This document shows, one piece after another, positions 24,382 through 36,184 of a stretch of DNA of 64,000 bases. This DNA is from Humulus lupulus (taxonomy: Eukaryota > Streptophyta > Magnoliopsida > Rosales > Cannabaceae). The notes under the pieces are model-generated. The model saw only the letters and a program-made list of their open reading frames with translations, ran no database searches and was not told where the DNA came from. Every line of letters starts with the position of its first letter. Position 1 is the first letter of the stretch. Location: the NCBI RefSeq assembly GCF_963169125.1, contig NC_084794.1:152158858-152222857 (forward strand). Direction: 5' to 3'. Made by a program: the position numbers and the translations under genes.

Positions 24382-25414
24382 CTAAGGTTGGAACTGAGAT
24401 TGTTGGCCTTGAATATTTCTCCAAGATAAATTTTGGTGATTCCTCCACCCTAGATTATAGGAGTTGGAGAATGAATTATTATAAGGCCACTGAAAATTCC
24501 CAATAGCTTGAACCTGAGCTTGAGCCAAGTGAATATTATTAAGAGGGTCTGATGATGTGCACTGATCAAAAGGATGAGGACCCCCACACATTTGACAAGT
24601 CGTGTGCATCTTCATGGCCTGAACTGAGATAGTGTTATGATGCAACTGCTTAGTCAATGTTGCTACTTGAGCAGTTAAAGTAGTTATAGCATCTAATTAA
24701 TGAATCTCGCTGACTTTTATTTTACTAGATGCTTGCTCATCAAACCACTGGTAGTTATTCTTGGCCATTTCTTCCAACAACTCATGGGCCTCATTAGCAC
24801 TTTTACTCATAAATGCCCTTCCTGCTGCGACATCAATTATGGTGCGTGTATTACCCAAAATCCACTTTTCAATGTCGTGATGAGGACACTTTCTAAAAAA
24901 TTCTTTAAAACTCTCCCATGCATCATACAATGATTCCCCATCAGTGTTAAAGAAGTTATTGATCTCTCCTCTTAACATTGCAGCTTTTGATGGAGGAAAG
25001 AACTTGGGGAGAAACTTTTGTGATGTGTTATATCATCCCAAGTGTTAAAAGAGTTGGCTTGTAGTGAATTTAACCAGCTCTTAGCTCTGTCCCTCAGTGA
25101 GAATATGAATATCCTCAATCTGATTGCTTCGTCACTCACCCCATTCATCTTAAACATTGCATAAAGCTCCAAGAAATTAGCTATGTGCATATTTGGGTCC
25201 TCCGTAGGTAAGCCACCAAACTGAACAGTAAATTGGACCATTTGCAAAATTTCTGGCTTAATCTCAAATTTGTTAGCGACAATAATGGGGGTTCTGATGT
25301 ATGAATGAACTCTCATAACATTGGGGAGTACCTAATCACTTAATGTTTGTGCCCCTTGATCATGGTCCCTAGCAGTCGCTTGATTAGCCCCATTACCCTG
25401 ATTTTGGGCCATCA
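24382..25414 (-). pseudogene. Broken Athila-like gag
   Basis: Three pieces in order on the minus strand: 24972-25316 with FGGLPTEDPNMHIANFLEL and SDEAIRLRIFIFSL, 24697-24978 with DGESLYDAWESFKEF and NEAHELLEEMAKNNYQW, and 24382-24657 with the CQMCGGPHPFDQC zinc-knuckle-like motif. All are typical of Athila-lineage gag. The start is probably at about 25414 (MMAQNQGN), separated from the first piece by one stop. Frameshifts separate the pieces. Confidence 0.85.
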
Positions 25415-26826
25415 TGTCCTCCGACCTTTTTCTTTTACGATTATTTCTACAAGTCTTCTCTATTTCAGGATTTACCTGTATCAAACTATCAACTCATTTC
25501 CTTCACATAAACCAATACTACCTTAAATTAGAAAATTAAGACATAAACCAAGTTAGAATTATGAATGAAAAACAACCAAATAAGAATAAAAATTAATTAT
25601 TTTGATATTAATTATTTTCAACTTGTTGTGATATTATTGCTATGCAAGTATACATAATCAAAATTCAATAATATCTCAGTAAATACGAGTATTGTCCCAT
25701 AGAGATTAAATTATCTATTATCAATAATTAATTTCCTTTTTCTATTTGGTTAATGAAAGATTTATTTTAAAACAAAGCAAAACATAAACTTAAAAATTAT
25801 GAAATTAGCAATTAAAAACATAAAACAAATGACACTAATTAGATTTACTTTAATGGATGGAAAACTAGGGAAATTAATATCGTCTTCTTTCCACTCTCCT
25901 ATTTCACTAATTTAGTGTTTTACAATTATTCTGCTTGTTGAGATAGCAAGTTTGTAAAAGTAATTTAAAATCGAATTAAGATACATAAACTTCAATCTAT
26001 ATGAGAGTTTCCTACATCTCTGTGATAAACACAACATATAAGAGGCATTAATAACAAAATTTCATAAACTACACAAACCATATAAGTACTCTCCTCCTAT
26101 ATCAAAATTTTCATCTAATCAATCTCACATTTCAAATTTTTAATCAAACACATATATATCATGAAATTGATGGCAAATCAATTACAAACAATAAACTCAA
26201 ATTGAAAATGTCTCAATAATGAAGAACGAAACATTAAATTGCATTAATTCATAGAAGAGTTTCAAAAGACTTCATTTAAAACCCAAAAAATTCACTCAGT
26301 TCATATCCATAATGTTAACATCCATTAAACTAAAATTAAACATAAATACAGATAAACGAAGAATGAAAAAAACTATAGAAGCAATCCAATCTTCTCCAAT
26401 GTGATCCAATCGTCCTCTCCAAGTCTAGGGCTTTGAAAATTGCGTTTTTTCATGTGAAAATTGTTATTAAGTACTAAGCCTTGCATTTCCCCATTTAAAA
26501 AGAACAAAATACCCTTAATTTAAAATTTCCAAAATTGCCATTTCAGGAGCACTAGCACAGCCATACCAGGGTCCACCGTGGTCGCACTACCTCGCTAGAT
26601 TTCCCTGCATCTCTGGCGCGACCTCGCTCCTCACTTAAAAACTTGTTTTTCTCATCAATTTCGTCATTTTCAGGAGTTTTCATAACCTTTTTCACTCCAA
26701 AGCAAATTGAGTCATTCAAAACCTAAAAACACACAAAAATAAGGGTAAAATAGAACAAAATAAACCTAATTAACTAAAACACACCCTAGAAAGACACTTT
26801 AAAATGAGAAAAAATCTCATTTATCA
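25415..26826 (-). mobile_element. Probable leader and 5' LTR of the Athila-like element
   Basis: AT-rich, non-coding. The LTR is taken to begin (minus strand) at TGATAAATGAG, so its right edge is 26826; the other edge is near 25625 but not proven, and no clear primer site is visible. A small block of GC-rich words lies at 26545-26635. Similar in layout to 8391-9500. Confidence 0.5.
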
Positions 26827-27781
26827 GACCCTCGCGCGAGGAGTGTAGTTATTCTTTGCGAGATATGATGTTACACTTATAACGTGATGGCAGTAGTATT
26901 GTGTACTTTCTTGTGAATCAAGTATAAGGGAAATGTAAATCCCTTTCCCTTTCTCTCTTATGTATGAGACTTTGACAACCTTTTCTTCTTCCTTTAGTAT
27001 AAAACTTTGACAAGCACTTCTTTTATATTTTGGTATGAGGAATTTTTGCAAAGTACTCTTTCTCATAGTGACAATATTCTCCTCGATACACTTGACTATT
27101 CTTATAAGGACGCGTTAACCATTTGGGTCTTTGTCATCCTTTTTCAATTTTCAAGCGTGGGTTTCATTTTCTTTCGAGAAGTGTCCTTCTCGTTGTTGGG
27201 CATAGTACTATTTTTGCAAGGGTCTTCTTCGAGACCGTTTTTGGCTAGACGACTCAAGTTGCTCTAGACTTATATTAAGAACCCTTCTTGGGGTTCCTCT
27301 TTTTTTATTTCATGAACCAAGGGCTATGAGGCCTACGAAACCAAGGCATATCTCGCGAAGCCAAGGGCAATGAGGTTGGGCGTGACTCACGGAGCCAAGG
27401 GTAACGAGGTTGGGGCATCGTGTGCGGTAGTCATCCTTTGGGGTGACTACCTTTATACGGATGTGCCCTTTTTTAAAACTATTTTCACCCTTACTATTGT
27501 TTTGCCTTCGAAGTAGTTGGTTAGATTCTTCTTGGTAGGCACTTTGATTACTCTACTCTCATGTGCCTTTTGCCAATTTCAACGGACAATGACTGCGTAT
27601 AAGTGAACTAAATGCTTTGAATACATGGAACATAATTAGTAAGATAGATTCTTGATATTACATTGATAATGAGTTAAGTACATGGACATGTATGAGACAA
27701 TGCACCTATTCCGTCATGAGGCCAGCTAAGGCGAACTCTTTGATTTAACACATACTAAGCTGGACAGGGGGGTTCCATTAC
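26827..27781 (-). mobile_element. Non-coding relic of a Tat-type element
   Basis: Patchy similarity to 62350-63300 of the Tat element at the right edge, for example the stretch ending in ttgcaagggtc (27215-27225 against 62459-62469) and the gtaggcactttg-like segment at 27534. No protein can be supported; the open frame at 27007-27267 is unassigned. The solo LTR at 27782 inserted at its right end. Confidence 0.45.
27777..27781. repeat. Target duplication ATTAC, left copy
   Basis: ATTAC here and at 29681-29685 flanks the solo LTR 27782-29680 exactly. Confidence 0.9.
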
Positions 27782-28220
27782 TGTAGAGTCCAAGAACTTT
27801 ACTTAGCTAAGATAGATAGTAGTATGATAGTATTTATAGCATTATCTTTGTTACTATGGATTTTTGGTTCAGACCGGGAATTATTTGGACACTCATAGTA
27901 GTACTTATAGATTTTCTAAGTTTAATCTATAGTTTAAGAATATTAAGTATAACCTAAGGTTTGATTAAAGTGACTGATATTAAGGATCATATTTATTATA
28001 TTATAAGGTTTAGACATCAACCAATAGGATTTGAAGCACATGTTATGAATGGTAATTAAGGATTAAGTATTTTGGAGGATTAAATCTAATATGGAGTAAA
28101 GTTTGAATGTTATAGGGTCAGTCAGCAGCTTTGAGTACGTTGAGGGCTTAGTCAAGGCTGTTTACTCCATTCAAACTTAGCTAAAAATGTGTAATTTCAT
28201 GTTTAAATATTCAGCGAGTG

Positions 28221-28350
28221 CCGATATATCGCAGCTATAGGGGGCGATATGTCGCAGCACGTAGATACGGAAAACACGAAACGATGCACGGTCGCCTCGG
28301 GCATACTGGCCCAGGCGATATATCGCCTACAGGGGGCGATATATCGCCTC
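28221..28350. repeat. Palindromic-word cluster GGCGATATATCGCC
   Basis: Four copies: cgatatatcg at 28222-28231, gcgatatgtcgc at 28244-28255, and two perfect 14-bp palindromes at 28314-28327 and 28335-28348. Arranged as two pairs with about 21-22 bp spacing inside each pair. Confidence 0.85.
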
Positions 28351-28530
28351 CTTCAGCATGGATTCAAACTCTTTTGAATTCATTTCCTTTCAGCCATTCA
28401 AACTCCTTGAACAGTCCAGCATCTTTTGAACGAGTCTTCAGCCTCTGCTGAACGATTATTCAAATGATTTTCACCTAAAAAGCCATTATTTTTATTCAAG
28501 TAAAATCAAGATATTTTCATTCCCAAACTC

Positions 28531-28540
28531 TATAAATAGG
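28531..28540 (+). promoter_or_regulatory. TATA box of LTR-A
   Basis: TATAAATAGG, the same string as in LTR-B (30615-30624) and in both Tat LTRs (40859-40868, 41748-41757). Likely core promoter of the LTR. Confidence 0.7.
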
Positions 28541-29680
28541 ACCTAGTACCCAGCCATTATTCACCATTTGCTCTAAGTTCAGAAGCTGCTAGTGTTAAGT
28601 GAGTGTGAGAGTGTAAACACCTGGTTTGGGGAAAAACTATAAGCTTAAACATCATAAGCTTATCAAACACTTTGGGAAGTGAGTTCTATAGTATTTCGGT
28701 GGAAGTTAGATTGATCTTGCAAATCTTTGAGGTAAACCCGAAATTCTACTTCATTTATTTCATGTTATTTCCTTTCTCAAAACCTTCTACTCAGTCCCCT
28801 AACCTCATTCTTATTTTGGTTAGGGAATCCAAGATCTTAAGCATAGAAGTTGGTAAGTATGTTTTTATGGTTTAGTTTTTCCATCTCTTTCATTTCATCT
28901 CCTTTCTTTAGACTCACTCTTTCATTATGGTTTTAGGAGTGTTCCAAAAAGTCCCAACTCAGTCCATTTTATCCCGATAACTTTGGTAAGGAAAATAGGC
29001 TAGAATCTATATGTTTATGTTTATGCTATTTTATGTGTTATGTTTTCATATGTTATGAATATGTTATTGATGTGTATGTTGTAGGCTTGGGCATATGCCC
29101 TATTTGACTAACAAGACCCCAAAAAGATTGTGGGCATAAGCCTATTTAGCTGGTAGGACCCCACTAATCTCATGGGCATAAGCTTGTTTAGTCTATGGGA
29201 CCCCAAGTAATAATGGCCATTATAATAAGTGAATTATGTGTTATGATATGTCTTTACGTTATTATGAAATTATGTTTATGTTTATGACTATGTGTTAGAT
29301 TTTCCTTGCTGGGCATTAGGCTCATTCCTTTATGTTTATGTGCAGGAAATAAGCTTTAGAGGTGGAAAGATTCGTGACGCTTAGAGGATGTGTATCGATG
29401 GTGAATGGAGTCAAGGGGGCCGAGCGTTATTCGATTCGAGGATGTAGTCTTGTTATGTTTTTTTGGTTTTAAATGTATTTTCCGCATTTTCTATGTAACT
29501 CTTTTTAGTTTTTAAGTTATTTTTGTTTTAAAGACAATGGGTACCCATATCCTACTTATTTTATGAAAGTAAACTTTGTTTCTACAAGTTTCTGATAAAT
29601 TATGGTATTTTCGCAAAAATGTAAGTTTTATGTATAGTTTCGTTAATGGTCCAAAAAGTCTAGAGTAGTGGGTCATTACA

Positions 29681-29904
29681 ATTACTATAGTAGGAGGCTA
29701 CTTGAGTTAACCTTTTAGATTCATTATGTGAAACATAAAAGCTTACTAGACATTCCCATCCAGGTGTGCGTGTTGGTGAAAATAACTTGGATTACCTTGT
29801 AGGTCTCTTCCCCTTCTAAACCACTGACATCATTAGATTTCAGAGCTTGGTGAATCTTTGTAGCGGGATATTGTAGCATTCTCTAGTTTCCTAGAGTGTT
29901 TGTG
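29681..29904. other. Short flank between LTR-A and LTR-B
   Basis: Starts with the right ATTAC duplication. It should be the continuation of the pre-insertion site of LTR-A. No gene seen. Confidence 0.4.
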
Positions 29905-30307
29905 TGTAGCATCTCAGAATTTTACTTAGCTAGATAGTAGTAGCTTGTGTTGTAGTATTTTAGTTTTCGTGGTTATTTGTTCAAGTTAGGATTTAGTTGG
30001 AAACTCATAGAGATAGTTATGAATTTTATATCTTTAACCTATAGTTTAGAAATATTAATTTTAACATAAGGTTTGATTAATATAGCTGGTCCTAGAAATG
30101 ATATTTATTATAACCTAAGGTTTAGATAGAATAATTAAGAGCGTGACACTTATCACATGTATGTTTATTAAGGATTTTAGATGAATAAATTAATCAAGGA
30201 TAAACGTAGGAAGTCTAGAACCTTCCCTCATCTATTAGGATCATGTTTTACTTATTCAAAGTGGTTTAAAAAAATTATGGTGTGGTGAGAGTATGCAAAA
30301 ATGTGTT

Positions 30308-30439
30308 TGATATATCAGCGTATGTCCATATATCTCCTATGATTGATACAGAAAACATGTCGACTTTGTACGAACGAAGTCAAGGAGGCTCGGGACTATG
30401 GGGGAGGCGATATATCACCTATAGGGGGCGATATATCAG
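30308..30439. repeat. Decayed palindromic-word cluster in LTR-B
   Basis: Copies of the LTR-A word at 30308-30320, 30406-30419 (ggcgatatatcacc) and 30426-30439 (ggcgatatatcagc), each with one or two changes that break the symmetry. The last two keep the roughly 20-bp pair spacing seen in LTR-A. Confidence 0.7.
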
Positions 30440-30614
30440 CTCCACTTGGATGTTTTGAAAATCTGTGGAATCTGAGCTAGAAACAGCCCTCAACAACTTG
30501 GACTTTCTCTTGAACATCTTTGACCGAGTTTTGGGCATTTGTTGAGCAAAAAATTCAATTTTTTATTCCATTATTTATTCATTTTAATAGGATTTAGTTT
30601 GACTCCTTGAACTC

Positions 30615-30624
30615 TATAAATAGG
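30615..30624 (+). promoter_or_regulatory. TATA box of LTR-B
   Basis: TATAAATAGG about 180-300 bp downstream of the palindromic cluster, as in LTR-A. Confidence 0.65.
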
Positions 30625-31318
30625 ACCCTTCACTCAACCATTTGCATCATCATTCAAGCACTTTTCAAAGCCTCCAAGCTGCTAAGTTCGTTCTAGAGAG
30701 AAACACTAGGATTTTGGGGCTAAAAGCTTTCAAATCCAAGCTTTTCTAAACACCTTGGGAAGAAAGATAGAGTGTTTTTTCGGTATTGATGTGTAGATCG
30801 AAGTTCTAATCTATCTAACGTATTCTTTATCCTAAGGTTTAGTTCATTATAGTTCCTCTTATTCTTTTCAGTGTTTGATTCCTTTGAAACTTAAGGTTTT
30901 CAGTAAGTTCTTATCTTGATGGTTTAGATCTTCTTTTCATCTTCATTTATTTAGAAAACTTATGATCTTACTGTTTGGTTTTAGGAGTTTCCAATCTCGT
31001 TCTTGTCTCCAATATCCCAGTTTTTGGTAAGGAAAATAGGTTAGATTTTATGTGTTACGATTATGTTTATATGTTGTATGTATGTATGTATATGTTTTAT
31101 GTTGTAGTCGCTTGAGAATGAGTTAATGGCCATTAATATTGTAGTCTTATATTTTATGATTTACATTTTTACGTCATACGTTTTACGTTTTATGTTTTAC
31201 ATTTTATGACTTATGATATGTTTTAGTAGTTTTCCTTACTGGGCATTAGGCTCATTCCTTTTTTTTATATGGTGCAGGAAAATTAGCTTGGAAGGCAGGA
31301 CAAATTTATGGCAGCTTG

Positions 31319-31376
31319 AATCGGAATATCCTTCAAGTATCTTCAGGAACTTTGAATATTGGAGGCCTAGCTGCTT
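31319..31376 (-). pseudogene. Copia RNase H fragment left of the solo LTR
   Basis: Reads LQYSKFLKILEGYSDS on the minus strand, the segment that normally follows the RYLKGT-like motif seen at 33857-33890. This gives sequence-level proof that the LTR at 31377-33856 split a copia gene. Confidence 0.75.
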
Positions 31377-33856
31377 TGCAATGTCCTCCTAATCCAGGAA
31401 CGTTACACTGTGTACTTTAAATTGTGTCAGACTTGCTAATCAAGTCATTTGTCTTAAAACGTGCAACTATGGTTAATGACAAGGGTTAGGGTTAAAAAAT
31501 TTGGTAAAAAGAAACCGTTGACTTTTATTTTAAAATTTTACATTCATGGGATCCCAAAATATTAAAACCAAATTCTTAAAGAAGTGTAGGTATATCAAAA
31601 ATTACATCCAGCCGACCTAAGAGGAAAAAACAGGGCTACAACCCTAGTTCCTCTGAGATATCCTCGACTGTGGTGGTCGAGCAGCCAGATATATACACGC
31701 CACCACCGAAGCTCTCTAACTCATGGCTGGTCAAGCTTTCCTTTCCCCTTACCTAGACCACAGAGAACCCATGAGCCCAGGCTCAGCAAGAAAACTCTAC
31801 ATGTGCATAAACAGAAAATACAAATATCCAGATACTTATCTAGCATGTCCAAAAATAATAACCTACACATACATTCATTCAGTTAAAAACAAATGGTCAT
31901 TGAACCAATTTGGGGTCGCTGCCTTGAACAGTTGACCCTAGAGCCAACCCCGGGGCGAATCCCCTAGCTATGTGACCATAGAGTCACCTGGGACCCTTGC
32001 CCTTAGCTCTGCGTAACTAGCCATAGAGCTAGACCGATTAGGCCTAAGCCTTTCGACCAGCGCGCAGTGCGATGTTGCCATCCTTGACTAATAAGTCAAA
32101 CCCTAATCCAGGTATTCAAAGTTTAAAACATTAACAGATATACGTAGGCATATCCCAACATAACGAGCACATATGTATGTTAACCACATAACACCATCGA
32201 GTAACCGTACTCATAATACTAATCATACTTGTTTAACGGGGCCTCATGCCCTAACCACAAAATTCATGCAGCAAACATGAAACACCTAAGTAGGTATAGA
32301 ATATTCAGGTAAGATCAATCAACATGTGAAACAATAGCTTAAACATAAATGTTCTCAGGACCTCAAGCCCTAATCATAATAATTGATAACAGTTAGGCCA
32401 AGCCCTGATCACATATAACCTGTATTAGGTGCAATTTTCTTACCTCACGTCCGAGTATAGTGTAATAACCTAGTTTCGAGCCCTCGAGCACGATCCCAGT
32501 TTCGAGCCCCTAGCAATAACCTAGTCATAACCATAATATAGGATTAATCAATAACAGGAAAATAAAGGCTTCTGGACTGAGTCCTAGCCTCTGGGGCCCC
32601 GAATTCCACTAAATAGGGTAGTAGAATCGATTCCGAGCCCTAAGGAAAAGGTTCCCATCATTAAAAACCCACCAAGGCCAAAACTGTCCAAGCAGACCGC
32701 AACCTGCCCTTAAGGGTCACGATGCGCCCCTTCTAATCAGAGGCCCTCTCCCTCTTCCAAAGGGATGCGGGCCATGACCTTCCCAAGAGGGCCGCGGCGT
32801 GCCTCCTAGACGGAGGCCTCCTTTGGCCATGGGTTCAGCTAGGTGGCGGCCCCTGAAGAACAGAGCCGCAACTTGGCCCTATGAACCCAAATTTTCTTCA
32901 CTTTTGAACAACCAAATCCAACCTAAACTATCCAAATTTCACCCCAAAACCATAATTTAATCACCATAATAGTTCTAACATCTTCCCAGCAGCAAAACCC
33001 AACAAAAATATAGTTACTAAACCCATCAAAACACCAATTTCAATTCTTGAGCTAGAAGGTTCAAGAACCCCTCAAAACAGCTCAAATTCTTACATAAATC
33101 AATTAAACACAGTGATTAGATTGTGACCTTAGTTGTGAATGATGATTCCCTAGCCACAACCTATCCAAATCCCAATCCCAAGCCTTCAATTATTTGGTTT
33201 CTAGCCAAAATCCTCCTTAATTCTTCAAAGACTGGCTTAATGAAGCTTTGGAGAGAAAGAAAGTGAGAGAGAGTGTGTGTGAGTCGACTAGTGGTACCTT
33301 CTTGAGTGTTTCTTTTTGTTTCCTAAGGTTAAGTTCCACTTAAGTTAATCCCGAGGCTCGGGGTACCAAAAATGCCCCCGAGGGAAAAAATTTCTAATTC
33401 CTCAGTATTCCCTCCTAAACTCGCTAATTCCAAATATATCTCCAATTATTCATTCCCATTACCCGATAACCCAATTAAATGCCAAATTCCCAAAATACCC
33501 CTTGACTCGCCCCGAGTCGGGTATTCGGTCCCGTTGTGACTTTTTCGCTAACTTGCTCCCTAGGATCGTCTTGTGCCGAGTAACTCAAATAAACCTACAT
33601 AATAATGTGGTCTCACACATATATCATATATACATACAATTATGCCCATAACATGCCATATTACGAAAGTTTCCCTTCTAATAAGAAACGGGCCCATGTG
33701 CCTATTTAATACCCCTAAACATGCACCACTAGTTATATTATCATATAACTCACATAATCACAATCAAATATATCAAATAAACATATACCTCCATATATTG
33801 CCATCCTGGCCCCCTAATCAAGGCCCTAAGCCTTATTAAGTAATTTTGGGACTACA
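31377..33856 (-). mobile_element. Solo LTR in copia RNase H (LTR-C)
   Basis: 2480 bp, Tekay-related, minus orientation (TGTAGTCCC at 33856 to ACATTGCA at 31377). Flanked by a perfect 5-bp duplication TGCTT (31372-31376 and 33857-33861). Its right end matches other Tekay-like LTR ends in the window. It has a GC-rich block at 32690-32875 with gccgcggc at 32791-32798. The terminal inverted repeats have decayed. No internal domains. Confidence 0.88.
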
Positions 33857-34980
33857 TGCTTTGTCCTTTTAAGGTACCCTAGAACTCTCTCAATCGCTTT
33901 CTAATGTTCCATACATGGATTGCTAGTAAACCTACTTAGTTTACTAACCGCATATGCAATATCCACCCTTGTATAATAAGCGTCGTACATTAGACTCCCT
34001 AATGCACTTGCATACTCAAGTTGAGTCACTGCTCTACCATTATTCTTTTCAAGCTTTATGCTTAAATCAAATGGTGTATTCGTCTCTTTGAGTTTGAGAT
34101 GACTAAACTTGTCAAGCACTTTCTCAACATAGTGTTCTTAACTTAAGGCATAGCCCCCACTATTTCTTCTCACTTTTATACCAAAGATTGTATCAACCTC
34201 TCCAAGGTCTTTCATCTTGAAAGTGGAAGATAGAAACCTCTTCGTTTCCATTATGCCTTTCATATCATTACTCAAAATCAACATATCATCAACATATAAA
34301 CACACCAAGATGACATAGTCATCAAGTATAAGCACTTGTCCGCATTATTGTGTCTAAACCCATTCAAAATATGGCTTTATCAAATTTCTCATGCCATTTT
34401 TTTGGTGCTTGCTTTAAACCATATAATGATTTAACAAGCCTACACACTTTATGCTCATTTCCCTATAGAACAAAACTTGTTCCATATAACTATCCTCATC
34501 AAGATCTCCATTTAGGAATGTCGATTTGAAATCCATTTGATGAACATAAAGGTTATATATTGACGATAAGGCAAATAGTATTCTTTTAGTGGTTGTCTTA
34601 GCAATCGGTGCATACGTGTCAGAATAATCAATTCCTTCCTTTTGTTTAACCCTTTAGCTACTCATCTAGCTTTTAAGGATTGTATGTGCCATCGATGTGA
34701 TATTTCCTCCAAAATATCCACTTCCACCCAATTGTTTTTGAACCTTGTGAAAGGTCTACCAATTCCCATGTGTGGTTTTACATAATTGAACATCCATTGC
34801 CTCCTTCCAAAAGATAGTCTCACGAAGACAATGCTTCTTGGTAGGTTTTGGGATCATCCTTGACTTGAAGAATCATAGAAAATTTTCATGTGACTTCTTC
34901 AAGTCTACCGTAGAGTATCTCTACTTGAGAACATTTCTCAATTGATCCCAACTCTTTAAGCCTTTGGCTTCTCCGAGGCA
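33857..34980 (-). pseudogene. Broken copia reverse transcriptase - RNase H
   Basis: The 34138-34335 piece carries CLYVDDMLILSND with the copia catalytic YVDD intact and KMKDLGEVDTIFGIKV; 33901-34119 carries LEYASALGSLMYDAYYTRVDIAYAV. Upstream to about 34980 the RT fingers and palm are recognisable only in pieces because of many frame breaks. The frame is cut at 33857 by the solo LTR. Confidence 0.85.
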
Positions 34981-35204
34981 ATATAGATTGCTCATCAACC
35001 TTTGGATCTTCCTCTTTAAGAGATTCTCCAACACTTGTAGGTTCTCAAGAATTGCTATCATAATATAACATATTCTCAAAGAACTCCACTTATCTTGATT
35101 TAATTATCACATTAGACTCCAAGTCTAATAGCCTATAGGCCATGCTATTTGAGGCATAGCCAACAAGTGCACACTTTACGACCCTTGGACCCAACTTGGT
35201 CATT
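34981..35204 (-). other. Copia integrase-RT linker
   Basis: No continuous frame. Expected to encode the linker between integrase and RT. Confidence 0.4.
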
Positions 35205-35806
35205 TTAGGCTCTGTGCTCTTTCCAATAAGCAAGGCACCCCCACACTTTATGATAGCCTAGGTTATGCTTCTTTCCCCTCCATAACTTATATGGAGACAC
35301 ATTGTTCTTTTTCATAGGAATTCGATTCAATATATGACACGCAGCAAGCAAGGCTTCACCCCACAAATTATAACACAATTTAGCATGTAAAAGCGTAGAG
35401 CTAATTATCTCAAGATAAGTCCTATTCTTTCTTTCAGATATTTTGTTGTGTAGTGTATGGTGCAGTGCATTCATGTATGATGTCATGTTGTTCACAAAAT
35501 GCATTGAAATCATTTGAAAAATATTTACCACCTCTATCACTTCTAAGAGTTTTTATTTTCCTTTCCAATTGATTTTCTACTTCACCTTTATAAATTTTAA
35601 ATGCATGAAATGCCTCATCCTTACTCTTAAGTAAATACACATAAGTATACCTAGAGAAATCATCTATACAAATTATGTAGTATCTATTTCCTCCTTTATT
35701 CAACATGCCCATTATATTCACATAAATCAGTATGTATTAAATCTACCAAGTTTAAACATCTATCAACACTTGGACAAAGTTTCTTTACCATTTTATATTT
35801 AACACA
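35205..35806 (-). pseudogene. Broken copia integrase core
   Basis: Two overlapping frames: 35434-35721 with YIICIDDFSRYTYVYLLKSKD and TLRSDRGGKYFS, which holds the second catalytic Asp, and 35205-35540 with the HILNRIPMKKNNVSPYKLW segment and WGCLAYWK. The catalytic Glu region is split by a frameshift near 35450-35540. Confidence 0.85.
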
Positions 35807-36178
35807 TTATTCACATTTATCATGCTCATTCACATCACAATTAATTAATCTACATTCAACAGCTATTTTAATTGTGTTATAACCTATATCAGCAAGTCTC
35901 TTATGCCACAAAGTAATAGAATTAGAATTAATCACATTGCAAGATTTAGATGTCATATCATTATTGTCACTATCAAGAGAAAAAAGTTTGATCATTCCAT
36001 CACATATATAACCCTTTCCCACAAAATTTCCCAATTTAGTCAAAGTGAGTTTACCAGATTCAAACTCCATTTTGATACTGGATTTACTCAATAGACTTCT
36101 ACTCATAATGTTTCTAGTCATATCGGGAACATAGAAAACATTAATTAGGGTCACTTTCTTTCCATTAATGAAGAACAC
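35807..36178 (-). pseudogene. Copia protease C-terminal part and GAG-pre-integrase domain
   Basis: Open stretch of 123 codons with VTLINVFYVPDMTRNIMS, FVGKGYICDGMIKLF, then the SITLWHKRLADIGYNTIK segment of the GAG-pre-integrase zinc-binding domain. It continues the protein of 36185-37021 after a stop. Confidence 0.85.
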
Positions 36179-36184
36179 ATCAGT

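Larger units (their letters stand above)
27782..29680 (+). mobile_element. Solo LTR of an unclassified family (LTR-A)
   Basis: 1899 bp, TGTAGAGTCC to GTCATTACA, with a perfect 5-bp duplication ATTAC. It has a TATA box at 28531-28540 and a palindromic cluster at 28221-28350, about 190-310 bp upstream of the TATA box. It contains no gag or pol and no internal region, so it is a solo LTR. A diverged relative is at 29905-31318. The TG/CA ends and 5-bp duplication fit an LTR retrotransposon; family not determined. Confidence 0.88.
29905..31318 (+). mobile_element. Truncated LTR related to LTR-A (LTR-B)
   Basis: Starts TGTAGCATCTCAG and follows LTR-A through the same landmarks: palindromic cluster 30308-30439, TATA box 30615-30624, then tgggcattaggctcattcc near 31238. 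Similarity fades near 31318 where copia sequence begins, so its last few hundred bases are missing. It is clearly diverged from LTR-A. Confidence 0.75.

Noticed and set aside
27007..27267. 86-codon ORF with a hydrophobic segment
   Set aside because: Lies in Tat-type non-coding relic that is related to 62350-62520, where no such frame is kept.
27782..31318. LTR-A and LTR-B as the two LTRs of one small element
   Set aside because: LTR-A has its own perfect ATTAC duplication on both sides, the space between is only 224 bp with no primer site or tract, and the two are strongly diverged.
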